A stretch of DNA of 64,000 nt. Source: Sthenelais limicola (taxonomy: Eukaryota; Annelida; Polychaeta; Phyllodocida; Sigalionidae). Below the pieces are notes generated by a model. The model worked only from the letters and a program-made list of their open reading frames with translations, was not told where the DNA came from and made no database searches. Both the position numbers and the translations under genes were made by a program. Where the stretch lies: contig OW804095.1 of the NCBI GenBank assembly GCA_942159475.1, positions 67,422,773 to 67,486,772 on the forward strand. Direction: 5' to 3'. Below, in pieces: positions 11,135 to 21,650 of the stretch (positions are counted from its first letter, which is position 1; each line of letters starts with the position of its first letter).

Positions 11135-12679
11135 ATGACTTCGGCGGCCAAGATAAAGGATTTAGAGGAGCAGGTGAAACTTCTCAAACTGGACGTTTTG
11201 CAGAAGGACCAGGCGTTGGAAGATTTGAAGTCAAATCGTGCAGGTGGAGTTCCTGTAAAACCAGAATCCGGGGCCATTGCTTCATCGACTACTGACCAGG
11301 TTGTATTGGACGCCATCAATGCTCTCACTGCTCGTATTGATTCACTTGAAACTACCGATAACTCTGGTAGTAATCCCACCGGCAACCGGTCGTCGGGACA
11401 TGGTGCTCCTAATACTATTGCTGCCGACGCTTTGTCCGGTGCGTTGGCGGACGCTTTGAATAAAGCTAGTCAGAAGGAAGTCGAAGGTAAGCCATTCCGG
11501 CCAGAGACATATGCTCATAAAGTTGAAAAAAAACGTGACTATGCAAAGTTAGATTATATCGACCTCTTTTATGGCTGGGCTTGTGTTGCTGAACATTTGA
11601 TTAATACCGGTGGAGACATTGCCTCTTATATCGCCCATGTTAAATTCTCGTCAGAATTGATTCACAGTCGTAAGTTTTATGACTGCTCAGCCGTAGAGTA
11701 TGACAGATATATTGTTGATCGTGTAGTCTCTGGGAAAGCCACTTCATTTCAACCTGACCCGATTGGTTCGTCTCTGTATTTCTCTCCCCATGTAATCCCT
11801 GATACATCTGGCTCGAAGGCCGTGCATGGTGCTTCTTTACACAAGACATATCTCGACTCCATTTCCAAACAGGCGCAGGGTCAAGGCCAGCGGAAAGGAA
11901 AGAATGGGACCTCCAACACCAACCAAAATTTATCACAGAACTCTCGTAATAGTGTTGACAAAACTGATGATTTTTGTTTGTTTTACAATTATGGTAGTTG
12001 CCACAAAACCCGTTGCGATAAACAGCATATTTGTAGAAAATGCAAAGGGGATCATAGGGCTGATGATTGTAAACCCTCTGAAATCTTTCCCGGCGTCGTG
12101 ATATTTCCAACGACTTGGGAGGCCCTCCTTACAACTGTCATGGCGCCGGCATTCCTACCGGGCCTGATTTTGTGGATTGTACATTTGATGTTTCACCTTT
12201 ACCTGTTGATTGTGATTTTGTTGGCCATAATGGCTTTGATGTACCGCTTTGTGATTATGATTCCATTGATACACCCGATTTTGACACCTATTGTGTTACT
12301 AACTGTTATGATACAGGACTTTTTGCGCATGACGCCGTACCTGCCGTGGATGATAACGCGGTGCATAATTTACATTCTAGTGTGCTTTCTGAACCTTATC
12401 ATGATTTTCATAGACACTACTGTGCTGACTTTGATACTGCTTTTGTCCCTGATATTGTCTTTGACTGTATGTCTGGGTTTGACAGGTATAACAAATATGT
12501 TCCTATTGATATTGATACTAGCTTACCGCTTTGCAAGCATAGAGTCTACGACCACTATATCGGCGGACAGAGATCCGCTTGGAACATTTACGCTTGGTGT
12601 CATGAGCTTGAGTATGAAAACGATGTTTCTCTTAGAGATTACTTGTCTTTTGGCGTACAAAATGGTTTTCTCATTGTAG
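11135..12679 (+). CDS. Gag-like protein of the Ngaro-like element
   Basis: Starts at ATG 11135 (context AGCCATGA), 76 bp after repeat A1, and would give 514 aa. The N-terminal 40 residues look coiled-coil, followed by a Ser/Thr/Gly-rich linker, a folded middle part (about 120-230), and a Cys/His cluster at about residues 280-312 (several Cys with two His). Such a finger is usual in Gag of this class and is expected to bind RNA in virus-like particles. From about residue 316 the frame overlaps the RT frame for about 600 nt and becomes a run of Leu/Ile/Met-rich residues. That hydrophobic tail is probably a by-product of reading the Asp-rich RT frame out of phase, so the true Gag may be about 315 residues. 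RT is in the -1 frame; I found no canonical slippery heptamer. Confidence 0.75.
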   Translation: MTSAAKIKDLEEQVKLLKLDVLQKDQALEDLKSNRAGGVPVKPESGAIASSTTDQVVLDAINALTARIDSLETTDNSGSNPTGNRSSGHGAPNTIAADALSGALADALNKASQKEVEGKPFRPETYAHKVEKKRDYAKLDYIDLFYGWACVAEHLINTGGDIASYIAHVKFSSELIHSRKFYDCSAVEYDRYIVDRVVSGKATSFQPDPIGSSLYFSPHVIPDTSGSKAVHGASLHKTYLDSISKQAQGQGQRKGKNGTSNTNQNLSQNSRNSVDKTDDFCLFYNYGSCHKTRCDKQHICRKCKGDHRADDCKPSEIFPGVVIFPTTWEALLTTVMAPAFLPGLILWIVHLMFHLYLLIVILLAIMALMYRFVIMIPLIHPILTPIVLLTVMIQDFLRMTPYLPWMITRCIIYILVCFLNLIMIFIDTTVLTLILLLSLILSLTVCLGLTGITNMFLLILILAYRFASIESTTTISADRDPLGTFTLGVMSLSMKTMFLLEITCLLAYKMVFSL

Positions 12680-14211
12680 ACGATTGTTATATTGCTCCAT
12701 ATGATCGACGTAATTACCTATCTGTAACTAATGGGCCTGCCCACGAATTTATTTCCAATCTTTTCGATACTGAATTGTTAGAGGGGAAATTCATTTATTC
12801 TGCTGATAAACCACAGTGTATACATTCTATTGGGGCAGTGAGTAAACCAGATGGAACGTGGCGCCCAATCACCGACTGTCGACGACCGTTGGGAGACTCG
12901 ATTAATAACTATATGGTATCAACGTTTAAAGACTTCTCCTATTCTACCATTGACCAGGTTATAAACCTTCTACACCCTGGTTACTATATGGCAACTGTAG
13001 ACATTTCTTCAGCCTACCGTACCGTTTCGGTGCATCCTAGTCAGTGGAAATACCAGGGGCTTAGATGGAATTTTAATGGTTCGGATGAATATTTGATGGA
13101 CACTCGCCTTTGCTTTGGCTTAAGATGCGCCCCGTATATCTTCCAACAAATTAGTAATTTCGTCGTCAGATGTCTCCAACGTAGAGGTTTCATTAACTGT
13201 ATCTCTTATCTCGACGATTATATTTTAATTGCGGAGACTAGAGAGGAGTGTGCTCGAGGCCAAGCTTTACTGTTCCAGCTGCTTGGATCACTCGGGTTTG
13301 CCGTTTCGTGGAAAAAGTGTACGGCCCCCAGTCAGGTAACCAAATACCTAGGTATTATTTTAGACACTGCTGCGATGACAGCTTCCCTTCCTTCTGACAA
13401 AGTTAAACGTCTACATGATGAACTGAATTTTTTCAAAGGGAAATCCAGGGCCACAAAGCGCCAAATTCAGAAATTGTGCGGAATTCTAGCCAATGCCAGT
13501 AAAGTAGTAAAGGGAGGGAGAACTTTCAGTAGACGCGTCATAGATCTCTTAAAAGGTCTACCTAGTGCTGGTTATCTTAGACTTCGTTTATCTACAGACT
13601 TCCTAGAAGACCTCGAATGGTGGAGAAGTTACCTTCCTTTCTTTAATGGAGGAAATCATATGATACGGTTCAATTATGGAGATGGGCCAAGCTTCTATAC
13701 TGACTCTTCTTTAGCAGGTTATGGCCTGTGGTCGGGCTCAGACTGGAAAGCTGGTTACTATAACTGTAATTTATTACCTTCAGACTCTCACAAACTTGAC
13801 TATTCTCATGAACATTGGCAAAACATAAGTTTCCCTAGTGACTTCGACTCTCAGATCAATGTTTTGGAAATAATACCAGTCTGGTTGGGAATTATTCGTT
13901 TTGCCGCTTGTAACCGCAGTCGCCACCTGGTGGTCTACACGGATAACCTGCAAGTACGCCAGATGGTTAATAAGGGTACTTCTTCCAATGCTACCTGTAT
14001 GCTCTTCATTAGAGACATTTTCTGGCACTGTGCTATTAACAACGTTCACCTAACTGCCCGATATGTTCCTGGTGTGGACAATGATATAGCTGATTTGTTG
14101 TCTAGGTTTAGTCAACTACATTCCTTGTCTGACCTTGCGCACTTCGGTTTATGTTGCAGTTCCAAAGGTGTCCATGCAGAACCTGGATTCAAAACTGGTC
14201 TTCTTAATTAG
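12082..14211 (+). CDS. Reverse transcriptase-RNase H of the Ngaro-like element
   Basis: The frame opens at 12082 after a TGA at 12079; no ATG starts it near the gag finger, so it is probably made by frameshift or reinitiation. An Asp/Cys/Phe/Tyr-rich N-terminal part of unknown role is followed by RT motifs: KPDGTWRPITDCRRPL, then VDISSAYRTV with the first catalytic Asp, FGLRCAPYIFQ, and YLDD at 13207-13218. Next come the K-YLG box and RNase H with TDSS, the Glu in NVLEIIPVW, YTDN and a final Asp in VDNDIADLLSR. Order and motifs match the DIRS/Ngaro RT-RH family, which copies element RNA. The end overlaps the recombinase frame by about 75 nt. The frame is intact and shows no internal stop. Confidence 0.9.
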   Translation, partial: NLSRRRDISNDLGGPPYNCHGAGIPTGPDFVDCTFDVSPLPVDCDFVGHNGFDVPLCDYDSIDTPDFDTYCVTNCYDTGLFAHDAVPAVDDNAVHNLHSSVLSEPYHDFHRHYCADFDTAFVPDIVFDCMSGFDRYNKYVPIDIDTSLPLCKHRVYDHYIGGQRSAWNIYAWCHELEYENDVSLRDYLSFGVQNGFLIVDDCYIAPYDRRNYLSVTNGPAHEFISNLFDTELLEGKFIYSADKPQCIHSIGAVSKPDGTWRPITDCRRPLGDSINNYMVSTFKDFSYSTIDQVINLLHPGYYMATVDISSAYRTVSVHPSQWKYQGLRWNFNGSDEYLMDTRLCFGLRCAPYIFQQISNFVVRCLQRRGFINCISYLDDYILIAETREECARGQALLFQLLGSLGFAVSWKKCTAPSQVTKYLGIILDTAAMTASLPSDKVKRLHDELNFFKGKSRATKRQIQKLCGILANASKVVKGGRTFSRRVIDLLKGLPSAGYLRLRLSTDFLEDLEWWRSYLPFFNGGNHMIRFNYGDGPSFYTDSSLAGYGLWSGSDWKAGYYNCNLLPSDSHKLDYSHEHWQNISFPSDFDSQINVLEIIPVWLGIIRFAACNRSRHLVVYTDNLQVRQMVNKGTSSNATCMLFIRDIFWHCAINNVHLTARYVPGVDNDIADLLSRFSQLHSLSDLAHFGLCCSSKGVHAEPGFKTGLLN

Positions 14212-14928
14212 TAATGCCTGGGCTAGTTCTACCCAGAAGACCAAAGCTTCACAGTGGAGACGTTATGTTAATTTCTGTAGACTATATGGCCTTCAGCCGG
14301 CTCCAGCAGACAACTATACTATTGCACGTTACATCGCCTTCTTGTCGCAGACCTGTGCCTACAATACAGTTAATAATTATGTTTCGGCTGTAATCTCATT
14401 ACATAAATACTTGGATTTCCCTGCCGAGTTCAGGGACAGTTTCATTGTGAAACTAGCCCTAAAGGGGCTTGCAAGAGATAAGGGAACTGCTGTTAATGCG
14501 AAACTGGGTCTGACCGCTACAGATTTGCTTATGATGTACAAGGCCTGCGACTTTGCTGATCCCAACACTTCTACTTTATGGACTGCCTTGATGCTAGGGT
14601 TTAGATCCCTTTTAAGGAAGTGTAATATAGTCCCCGAAAAAGCTAGTGATTTGGGCCAAGTGTTGCGGCGTCGCGATGTTACCCGCACCCCCTCCGGTGT
14701 GCTTTTGAGTCTTCGCCGCACTAAAACTATTCAATTCAAGGAACGAGTGCTTTCTGTTCCTCTCGCCTTTTGTGATTCTCGGTGCTTTTGTGTAGCATCC
14801 AGACTTCTAGATTACATTCAGGATGTGCCTGGAGATGTGGATGGACCCATCTTCTACATCTGGACCTCTAGCAAAAAGCTTAGGCCCATGTTATACATAG
14901 ACCTGCTCAACTTCGTGAAAGATGCTGG
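14174..14928 (+). pseudogene. Tyrosine recombinase, N-terminal part (split by gypsy insertion)
   Basis: The first ATG is at 14174, overlapping the RT-RH end; an earlier TTG at 14135 is less likely. The first 110 residues form a SAM-like core-binding domain (WRRYVNFCRLYGLQP, IARYIAFL, VNNYVSAVISLHKYL). The catalytic domain follows with its first Arg in the LMLGFRSLLRKCNI stretch and the beta-hairpin Lys in RRTKTIQFKE. This enzyme recombines circular element DNA into the genome and replaces an integrase. After codon DAG (near 14926) the gene is broken by the gypsy LTR; read-through into the LTR would stop at 14956. The remaining catalytic residues lie about 19 kb away at 34075-34285. Confidence 0.88.
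14925..14928. other. Target-site duplication CTGG, left copy
   Basis: CTGG directly before the first LTR, repeated directly after the last LTR at 34071-34074. A four-base duplication is usual for Ty3/gypsy integrases. It shows that the whole LTR-internal-LTR-internal-LTR block occupies one integration site. Confidence 0.9.
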
Positions 14929-15618
14929 TGTTACAATTCTATGTATGCTGTGTTAATGTCCGGAATATGTCCGGATAATCTCCGGAACATGTCCGGATAA
15001 GAGTCCAGGAGGCAGGAGAATATCCCCGGATCCCACTAGGGCTCTTAGGAACAAGAGGAATGATTTCATCTTCTTATATTATCATTTCATGTTATATTCA
15101 TTTGGGAGTTATTATCCCATTGTTTCAATGTCTATCAGTGTTTATGTGATATGATTCTCTACTTCATGTTGAATATTATATTTATCATATCTTTATAATT
15201 ATTCACATGTTCCTCATTTTATGTTGAAACACCTTCATTTACTTGTTCAAATAATTATGTCTTCCACAAGGAATTGTTGTATCATCAGGTTGGGACCACG
15301 GACCTCAACCTCACTTCTAGGATGGATTCTGAATAAAACTGAACTCACAAAAGTACTCTCTCTTCATATTATTATATCCGGATGAGCGATTAACACTTAG
15401 AATATTATTTCCCATTGGCCCTAGACACGGACATGGATTCTTTCCTCCATTCTCCCTGCTAGAGATATAACTGATACTTATGCGCGGAAAAGTACTTTAT
15501 ACGATCACGATTATATTAATAGTAAATATCCCTAGTACTTAAGCCTGGAAGAGATCCAGAGTCGAAACAACGCGGGCAGAACATCTCACTGGAAAGATCT
15601 TAGGCAAGATTCATAACA
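14929..15618 (+). repeat. LTR1 of the gypsy element (690 bp)
   Basis: Starts TGTTAC and ends ATAACA, giving five-base inverted ends. Near the left end is a cluster of TCCGGA hexamers (ATGTCCGGA, TCTCCGGA and similar, about 14959-15000). A polyadenylation signal AATAAA lies at 15332-15337. It differs from LTR2 and LTR3 by A for G at its seventh base. It is followed at once by the primer-binding site. Confidence 0.95.
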
Positions 15619-16194
15619 CTGGTGCCGTGAGAGTGAAGGGATTTTACGTCGGTAATATCTCCTAGATCTCTGGGTAGTCTCTGCCGATTTTGGAAGTGTC
15701 ACGGACCATTTGGATTTGTCCTTGGATTTATTTGGGAAACACGGATTTGGTGAGTTTCCGGATCACTGGCTCCGGACATTTTCGTGCCCGGACAATTTGT
15801 GGGCCGGACATTTTTGGGCCGGACATCTGGACACAAGGTTTTCTTATAGATGTCTTGGGATCATCTGTTCTGGATATTTCACCGGATCTGCACTTTCTCT
15901 TGTTAATTCCATGGGATTTATCCTTCAATAATTTTTTTTTTATAAACTTCAGTAAATACTGGATACTGGCCGGCCGTGTCCTTCATTGAGGATTACTTCT
16001 GTGTTAGTTCTATTTTTTTTCCGTTCGTTGGATGGTGGATCCCTATTCACGTGGGATCTGGGGAAACTTGTTCTCCATTTAATTACTGGGGACTTTGGTA
16101 TTTTTAGCCGGATTCTCTCCTGTTATTGCGTACTCTGCGATACTCTTTCTTTTCTATACACGGATTCGGTACACGTCAACTTATACATTTCGCC
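15619..16194 (+). promoter_or_regulatory. Primer-binding site and leader of gypsy copy 1
   Basis: TGGTGCCGTGA at 15620-15630, one base after the LTR, is complementary to the 3' end of animal tRNA-His including CCA, so tRNA-His is the likely primer; the match breaks after 11 bases. The rest of the 576-bp leader before gag has no long ATG frame. It carries repeated CCGGACA boxes at about 15770-15830, related to the TCCGGA cluster of the LTR. Confidence 0.75.
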
Positions 16195-17616
16195 ATGGCT
16201 ACAAATCTGGATGATGGGGTAGTTGTCGGCATTCAGTTGGACACCTTGAATACCGCTTTGCAGGATTACATTAGAGAATGTGCAAGAGAAAAGGGTACAG
16301 TAGATCATCAATTGGTCGTGCTAGATGCTAAGTTGGGAGAAGCTGTACAAGACAGGGACATTCAGTTGACTAAAACGGATCAGCTGGAGAACACTGTAAA
16401 ACTGAGGGATGATGCGTTGGTAAAAATTCAAAGGGAGTTTGACGATGCTATTGTTCAGTTAGATCTGTCCAAAAGGAATGTAGACGACGCTGCTCTTAAC
16501 GTGGACTTCTGGAAGTCTGAAGCCCGTACTGCGAAGCAAGAAGCACGAGATCTATCCGTTCAATTTATTATGCCAGACGGAACTGATGTCCGGGATTCGG
16601 ATATTTGGAAATCCCTGGATTCCCACGATCTTTACACTTCTGGTTCTCATGTTCATTCTAGGAGAGGCACTAAATCGATCATGTCTAAAAAGAAGACAAG
16701 GGCATCGTTGCCTTTATTTGATTCTGATGGAGAAGATGATCGGGTGGACATCTGCCCTGTGCGCATTCGTGAATCTCTGAGTACCTCCACACTTCCTTGG
16801 TCTGACAAGCCGAAGTGTTCCATGCCCCCATCTTTTGAGGGGAAGGATTGGTACCAGTACTTAGTACAATTTGAGAATATTAGTACTGCGAACAACTGGA
16901 CCATGGAGACTAGGAAAAGAGTGTTATTTTCCAAATGTAAGGGGGAGGCAGCTAGTGTCGTCAATGATTTTGACATTGCTGATGGAGCTTATCAGGATCT
17001 GATTACCATTTTGTGCAGGATCTATGGGGGTGGAACACCTGAAGATCGTGAGAATACATTCTATAACCGAAAGCAGTTACCAGGAGAGGACCTGAATGCT
17101 TTTGCTGTACAACTAAGATCCCTGATGATCTGGGCCTTTCCTGGAGAAAGGTACAGCTTCCACACGCGCCTATTAATTCAACAGTTTATCAAGGGCATGT
17201 TGGATAAAAAAATTGCCCTAGAGGTGCATGCAAAACAGCCAAAATCCCTATTTGATGCTTTAGATGTGGCTAATCGGTACAAGAGTGGTATCAAAACCCT
17301 ATTTGGTGTTAATGCCAGCTCTGATATTCTTAGTGCCGCTACTTGTGTTGTGGAATATGCTGACGGAGACGCGGACACTGGTGAGGGGGAAGAGTTGGAG
17401 GTGAGTGCCTTGGGAGAGAGAAGGAAATTCTTTAACAATAGGAAGGGGGGAAATTGGAAGAACACGGGCTCCCAGACCCCTTACTGTAAATGGTGTGATA
17501 ACACCGGACACTCAACTTTTACATGCCATCGCTTCCTTGCGGCCAAAGCTAGTTATGCATCAGACCATGCAGTGAATGGTTGCTCGGAACTGGGTAAGAG
17601 TGAGGGAAACGAGTAG
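16195..17616 (+). CDS. gag: Gag, gypsy copy 1
   Basis: 473 aa from ATG 16195, which has a very good context (CGCCATGG). The first 125 residues look coiled-coil (charged heptads). An acidic Ser-rich linker follows, then a Retrotrans_gag-type capsid region at about 200-350 (PPSFEGKDWYQYLVQFENI, a Gly-rich turn before PEDRENTF, and QFIKGMLDKK). A CCHC knuckle C-x2-C-x4-H-x4-C sits at 431-444 (CKWCDNTGHSTFTC). It forms the particle and binds RNA. It ends at TAG 17614-17616, just after the frameshift site for Pol. It is identical to copy 2 as far as I compared. Confidence 0.92.
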   Translation: MATNLDDGVVVGIQLDTLNTALQDYIRECAREKGTVDHQLVVLDAKLGEAVQDRDIQLTKTDQLENTVKLRDDALVKIQREFDDAIVQLDLSKRNVDDAALNVDFWKSEARTAKQEARDLSVQFIMPDGTDVRDSDIWKSLDSHDLYTSGSHVHSRRGTKSIMSKKKTRASLPLFDSDGEDDRVDICPVRIRESLSTSTLPWSDKPKCSMPPSFEGKDWYQYLVQFENISTANNWTMETRKRVLFSKCKGEAASVVNDFDIADGAYQDLITILCRIYGGGTPEDRENTFYNRKQLPGEDLNAFAVQLRSLMIWAFPGERYSFHTRLLIQQFIKGMLDKKIALEVHAKQPKSLFDALDVANRYKSGIKTLFGVNASSDILSAATCVVEYADGDADTGEGEELEVSALGERRKFFNNRKGGNWKNTGSQTPYCKWCDNTGHSTFTCHRFLAAKASYASDHAVNGCSELGKSEGNE

Positions 17617-17649
17617 TGGTTGGACTGGATAGGGCCAGCAGTCCGGCCA
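17604..17649 (+). promoter_or_regulatory. -1 ribosomal frameshift signal gag/pol, copy 1
   Basis: The heptamer GGGAAAC (17604-17610) lies in gag phase as G GGA AAC, a canonical X XXY YYZ slippery site. The pol frame is exactly -1 and is closed by TGA at 17601-17603, so the overlap is only a few codons; gag stops at 17614. Six bases downstream a 10-bp stem (17617-17626 with 17640-17649, two G-U pairs) encloses a 13-base loop. GGGC in the loop could pair with GCCC at 17655-17658 to make a pseudoknot. Confidence 0.85.
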
Positions 17650-20600
17650 CCAAAGCCCAAAATGGCTCCTCCCAACATACAATGTCGGATGGAAATGATT
17701 CCTCAGGACCCTCTTTATTAGGGGAGAGGCCAACCCCTGAAGCACTTGATTCATTACTGGTGAAAGGAAATGAGGAGGGAAATATTTATCATCTGCCAAG
17801 TTCGAAGGGAGCTAGATGGTACGCCCCGGCTTCCTTTGGAGGAGATTGTCATCGCCTTTTGGTAGATACGGGTGCATCCATAAGCATTATCAGTGATGAG
17901 ATTTATTCTTCAATGAGAATGCCACCACCACTGTATCCCACCAATGATAGAGTATTTGCTGCAAATGGAAGCAAAGTTAATCTCTCAGGCATGGCTAATT
18001 TCCATTTTGGGCTAGGAAAAACATCGCACGTCTGGAGATTCTACGTTGGAGACATATACAGAGAGTCCGGAATCCTAGGCTTGGATTTTCAAATGGCGAT
18101 GGACATGATTTTTAGAAGTAGAACTGGGGAAATTTGTATTAGGGGACATAAAACTTTTTGTGAATTTTTGTCCAATGTTGGAGCTCTGAGAGTGAATGTT
18201 GATACAAAAATTAAAAGCGGCATGGTGGCGTTAGTCAGCGCGACATGGAAAGATCCCTCAGAGGGGGATATTGAGGGAGATTTCCTCATGGAACCTATTA
18301 CGTACCTGGATAAGGATAGAGATATTCTGAGTTTTCCGACCCTGATTAGGAAAACACAGAAAAGAAATTTGTTTAGACTACCGGTTATGAACCTTGGTAG
18401 CGATTCAGTTGTTATTGAGGAAGGAGAAATTCTAGGAATTGCAGAATCCGTATCAATGATTGAGTCAGCGAGTGGAATTGGAATCCCTTTGGAGGTTATG
18501 GACGTCTCCATCACGGAAGCAGGATTGCAATGTGACCCTGTCTCTTCTGATTCTTCTGGTGATATCTTAGGAAATGATACACCAGATATATATACTCTGC
18601 CACCTTATCTTGAGGACCTGATTCAAAATAGTGATCTGTCCTCGGAGGAAGATAAAGCTCTGGTGCGAGCCGACTTATTAAAGTATGCCAGCATCTTTCA
18701 GAAACCAGGCGGAGATTTAGGGAGGACGGATTATGTAAAACATGGAATCAATACAGGTACATCTGAACCCATAAAACAGAGTTATCGGCGGCTGCCCATT
18801 GGAAGGAGACTTATTGTGGAACAAGAGTTGGAGAAAATGTTGGAGAAAGGTGTGATCTCTCCGAGCGATTCTCCTTGGTCTTCCCCGATTGTCTTGGTAA
18901 AGAAAAAAGATAACTCTATCCGCTTTTGTGTAGACTATAGAAAGCTGAACGACATCACTAAAAAGGATGCATTTCCTTTACCTAGGATAGATGAGAGTCT
19001 GGATGCCTTGGGTAAAAATATATTTTATTCCACTCTAGATTTGGAGTCGGGGTATTGGCAAGTGGAACTTGACGATGATGCAAAGGAGAAATCTGCTTTT
19101 GTTACTCATATGGGTCTATTCAGATTCAACGTCATGGCATTCGGATTATGCAACGCCCCTGCCACATTTGAGAGGATGGTGGAGAATATGCTCCAGGGTC
19201 TCCGCTGGAACCAATGTGTTGTATATCTGGATGATATCATCACATATGGTAAAACTTTGGAGGAAGCAAGACAGAATCTCATGACAGTGCTCGATAGGAT
19301 CAAGAATTTTGGACTTATTCTAAAGCCTAAGAAATGCGTCTTATTCAAGTCATCTGTCAAATTTCTAGGAAGAGTAGTGAATGCAAGGGGGTGCAAAGCA
19401 GATCCGGAGAAAATTGAGGCAATTACACACTGGCCTACTCCAGCAAGTATCAAGGATATTCGATCATTCCTTGGATTGGTGGGGTACTATAGGGATTTTA
19501 TACCGGATTTTGCAGAGATTGCCGAACCTGTTCATGTTCATGGCGTTGCGCGACCATAGAAAGTTTGAGTGGAACGAGGAACAGGAGAAGGCTTTTTGTA
19601 CCTTGAAGAACGCTCTAGTGTCTGATCCTATTCTTGGGTACCCCACTGAGGATGATCTATTCATTTTGGACACTGATGCAAGTAATTTCAGCTATGGGGC
19701 GGTCTTGTCGCAGGTTCAAGGTGGGGTTGAAAAGGTCCTCTGTTACTTTTCTAGATCTCTCAAACCCACTCAGCGCAATTATTGTACTACACATCGTGAG
19801 TTATTAGCGGTGATCAAAGCCCTGGGGAAGTTCAAACATTTTATTTGGGGCACAAATTTCATAATCCGCACGGATCATTCCTCATTGAAATGGGTTTTGA
19901 ACTTCAAGGACGCAGACGGAATACTAGTACGCTGGTTGTCTATTCTAGCTTACTTTGATGTAGACCAGGGAAAGATTGTTCACCGTGCAGGCCGGCTACA
20001 TGGGAATGCCGATGCGTTGTCAAGGTTGGAAAAATTGAGAAAATGCAAGAATCTAAATTGTAGTACCTGCAATGGCAGAACAAAAGAAAACCTATCCGGT
20101 ATTTGCAGGGAGTTTGTAGGCTCTGATGAAGATCATTCATCTGTCGCAAATGCAGATGAGTATCAATTGGGTTCCCTGAAGGATGGGACTCAGCTCAAGG
20201 GAGTTATATATCAGGATATTCTTCCATGCTCTAGTGAGGAAATGATTAAATTCCAGGAAGAGGATCCTGTTGTGTCAAAGCTAAGGTCACTAGTGATAGC
20301 CGGAACTAAGATGTCGCAAACAGAGTTGCAGATGGAAACACGAAATTTCAAGATATTATATGCAATGCTTCCCAGTATGTTTCTACATCATGGGATTCTC
20401 TGTGTAAGGTTAAGGAAGGATCTTCGCGATATAGACGTGATAGTGGCACCTAACTGGGTCAGGTCATCACTATTTCACATGCTTCATAGTTCTCCTCAGG
20501 GTGGACATTTCGGTATAAAGAAAACATTGTCTAGGATCAAACAAGTTTTTCACTGGCCATATATGAAAGTTGATCTTACACGATGGATTGCGGATTGCAA

Positions 20601-21650
20601 GACTTGCAAATTGACTAAGGATTCTCCCGCGAAAGGGAAAACCCCGCTACACAATGAGATTACGGGGGCAAGGTTCGAACGAATAGCCCTGGACATAGCT
20701 GTGGCCTGCCGGAAACTTTGAGGGGAAATTGCTGTATTATGGTCATTCAGGACTACTACACAAAGTATGTGGAGGCTTTCCCGATGCCTAACTGGCAGGC
20801 GGATACTTGTGCCATGTTTCTCATGGAAGGGTGGATTCTAAAGTTTGGCGCTCCAATGAGGATACATTCTGATAGAGGGGCCAATTTCACCTCCACTCTT
20901 TGGAGAGAACTCTGTAAACTAATGTCAATAAGAAAGACATTCACTAATTCTTACAGGGCGGTTTCCGATGGCATGGTGGAGCGTTTTAATCGTACGATGA
21001 AGATAGCTTTGTCAGGCTTGGCCTCTGAGAATGAGAGAAATTGGGACCATATTCTACCCTACATCACCTATGCGTATAGGTGCAGTAAGCATGAGTCCAC
21101 TGGATGCTCCCCTAACCTGCTCACCTTTGGAGAGGAAATAGGCATGGTCCCTGCAGTGGTCTACAGGGATTACAACGAAGATTTTAAATACAAATGTGCC
21201 CCTAATCTAGTGGAGTATATTAGGGAGAATCTCTTGAAAGCACATGAGTTCGTGATGAACAATTTGAAGAAGTCTGTAGCAGCGCAGAAAAAAGTGTACG
21301 ATAAAGGATTATTGGCCAGATCCTTCACTCCTGGACAAAAGGTATACAAGTTTATTACCGTGAAAAAGCCACTTTGTGGACGATGGGAAGGGCCTTACAC
21401 CATAGTTGAAAAACTAAATGAATGGACCTATCTCGTTAGTACAGGCATGCATCGAATGGCGAAAGTGCATGTGGATTATCTAAAGCCGCATCTTTGTCCT
21501 GGGCAGCAAGAGGTATCGAATTCTTGTCCTGCAAAAAGTGAAACCAAAGAGGTAGATACTGAATCGCCAGTAAATGTCAGGAGAACTAGGACCCGGGTGA
21601 TTAAGGCTCCCTCAAGATATGGCTTTTCTGGATTGAAAGTTATTCCCTAG
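17604..21650 (+). pseudogene. pol: Pol, gypsy copy 1, broken by two frameshifts
   Basis: Same protein as the intact copy at 26826-30869, but a 4-bp insertion near 19531 (repeated GTTC) shifts the frame between the RT and RNase H regions and meets a stop at about 19557. A 1-bp loss in a G run near 20704 puts the last part (integrase core) back in register with the first. The middle part is open in the shifted frame (about 19535-20700). Protease DTGA and RT YLDD are in the first piece. RNase H and the integrase zinc finger are in the second, and the DDE core is in the third. The damage is slight and recent, or could be assembly error, since both changes are in repeat or homopolymer contexts. 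Confidence 0.9.

Noticed and set aside
11640..12110. 156-codon minus-strand frame in the Ngaro-like gag
   Set aside because: It lies opposite a convincing gag frame and has no domain; a shadow.
15690..15989. 99-codon frame in the gypsy leader
   Set aside because: Non-ATG start and low-quality composition; it overlaps the CCGGACA box cluster. Read as non-coding leader.
18089..18514. 141-codon minus-strand frame opposite gypsy pol
   Set aside because: Shadow of the pol frame, repeated in both copies for the same reason.
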